Notes under the pieces: model-generated
What the model was told of the DNA's origin: nothing
Databases searched by the model: none
The model's input: the letters and a program-made list of their open reading frames with translations, nothing else
Assembly: GCA_031254095.1 (NCBI GenBank)
Contig: JAIRVC010000012.1
Location: 1-5,419, forward strand
Reading direction: 5' to 3'
Source of the DNA: Acidobacteriota bacterium
GTDB taxonomy: Bacteria; Acidobacteriota; UBA6911
DNA: 5,419 nucleotides
Program-made: the position numbers and the translations under genes
Part shown: one piece after another, positions 5,239 to 5,419 of the stretch
Layout of the letters: each line of letters begins with the position of its first letter
Position numbering within the stretch: the first letter of the stretch is position 1

Positions 5239-5419
5239 TTACTGACCGCCGCGCATCAACGCGCGCGCGCCGGCTCGCACGCCGTCAAGCGTCAGCTCGT
5301 ACATTGGAAATATTTCCCGGATCATACGCACGGTCGTGGTGGACGTCCACCATCGGCTCGGCTCCGGATTTAGCCAGATCGCTTTCTGAAATCTTTTTCG
5401 TATGTCGGTCAGCCATTCG
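5239..5419 (-). CDS. Probable VWA-domain (CoxE-like) protein, C-terminal fragment
   Basis: The last 59 residues of a leftward gene that enters from the right edge and ends at TAA 5241-5239. The visible sequence includes EWLTDIRKRFQKAIWLNP, EPSRWW, TVRMIREIFPMYELTLDGV and a basic end RALMRGGQ. The pattern of a WLNP motif, a Trp-rich turn and a MIREIFPMYELTLDG-like end is what I associate with the C-terminus of CoxE-like von Willebrand factor A proteins. These often act with MoxR-type AAA+ ATPases. The metal-binding MIDAS residues and the start lie outside the window, so the assignment rests on a short C-terminal match. It is followed after about 100 bases by the PPIase gene on the same strand. 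Confidence 0.62.
   Translation of the reverse strand, partial: EWLTDIRKRFQKAIWLNPEPSRWWTSTTTVRMIREIFPMYELTLDGVRAGARALMRGGQ

Overview
The window looks like a chromosomal segment of a Gram-negative-type, sigma-54-using bacterium that probably lives at least partly anaerobically. The evidence is a sigma-54-dependent NtrC-family activator, a secreted SurA/PrsA-like parvulin, and the hydrogenase-maturation pair hypC-hypD. The genes are moderately GC-rich and separated by clearly AT-rich spacers. I cannot assign a phylum from sequence alone. No rRNA, tRNA, CRISPR array, transposase or phage gene is visible.

Left part (1-1031): the 5' end of a sugar-porter-type MFS transporter gene runs leftward off the edge. 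A divergent intergenic region of about 290 bp separates it from a rightward cluster. The transporter-proximal half of that region can fold, on the transporter's strand, into a long closing stem enclosing two smaller hairpins, ending three bases before the transporter's Shine-Dalgarno sequence. The first rightward gene encodes a small carboxymuconolactone decarboxylase (CMD)/AhpD-fold protein that lacks the usual catalytic cysteines and histidine. It is followed by a 130-bp spacer occupied by a large imperfect palindrome.

Middle (1032-2551): hypC and hypD overlap by ATGA and encode the partners that build the Fe(CN)2CO moiety of [NiFe]-hydrogenase. hypE does not follow. Instead hypD ends with an unusual C-terminal extension, then a convergent spacer with small hairpins and one perfect 16-bp-stem hairpin.

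Right part (2552-5419), all leftward: a C-terminal fragment of a probable CoxE-like von Willebrand factor A (VWA) protein, a secreted peptidyl-prolyl isomerase starting at GTG, and a three-domain sigma-54 activator whose receiver domain has Asn in place of the phosphorylated Asp. A 15-codon reading frame with a strong Shine-Dalgarno overlaps the activator's start out of frame.

The coding content is mostly recognisable housekeeping and accessory metabolism. The points most worth a second look are the pseudo-receiver (N56), the overlapping mini-ORF, the structured transporter leader, and the CMD-like gene linked to hypCD across a large palindrome. I do not see a clear novel multigene system.
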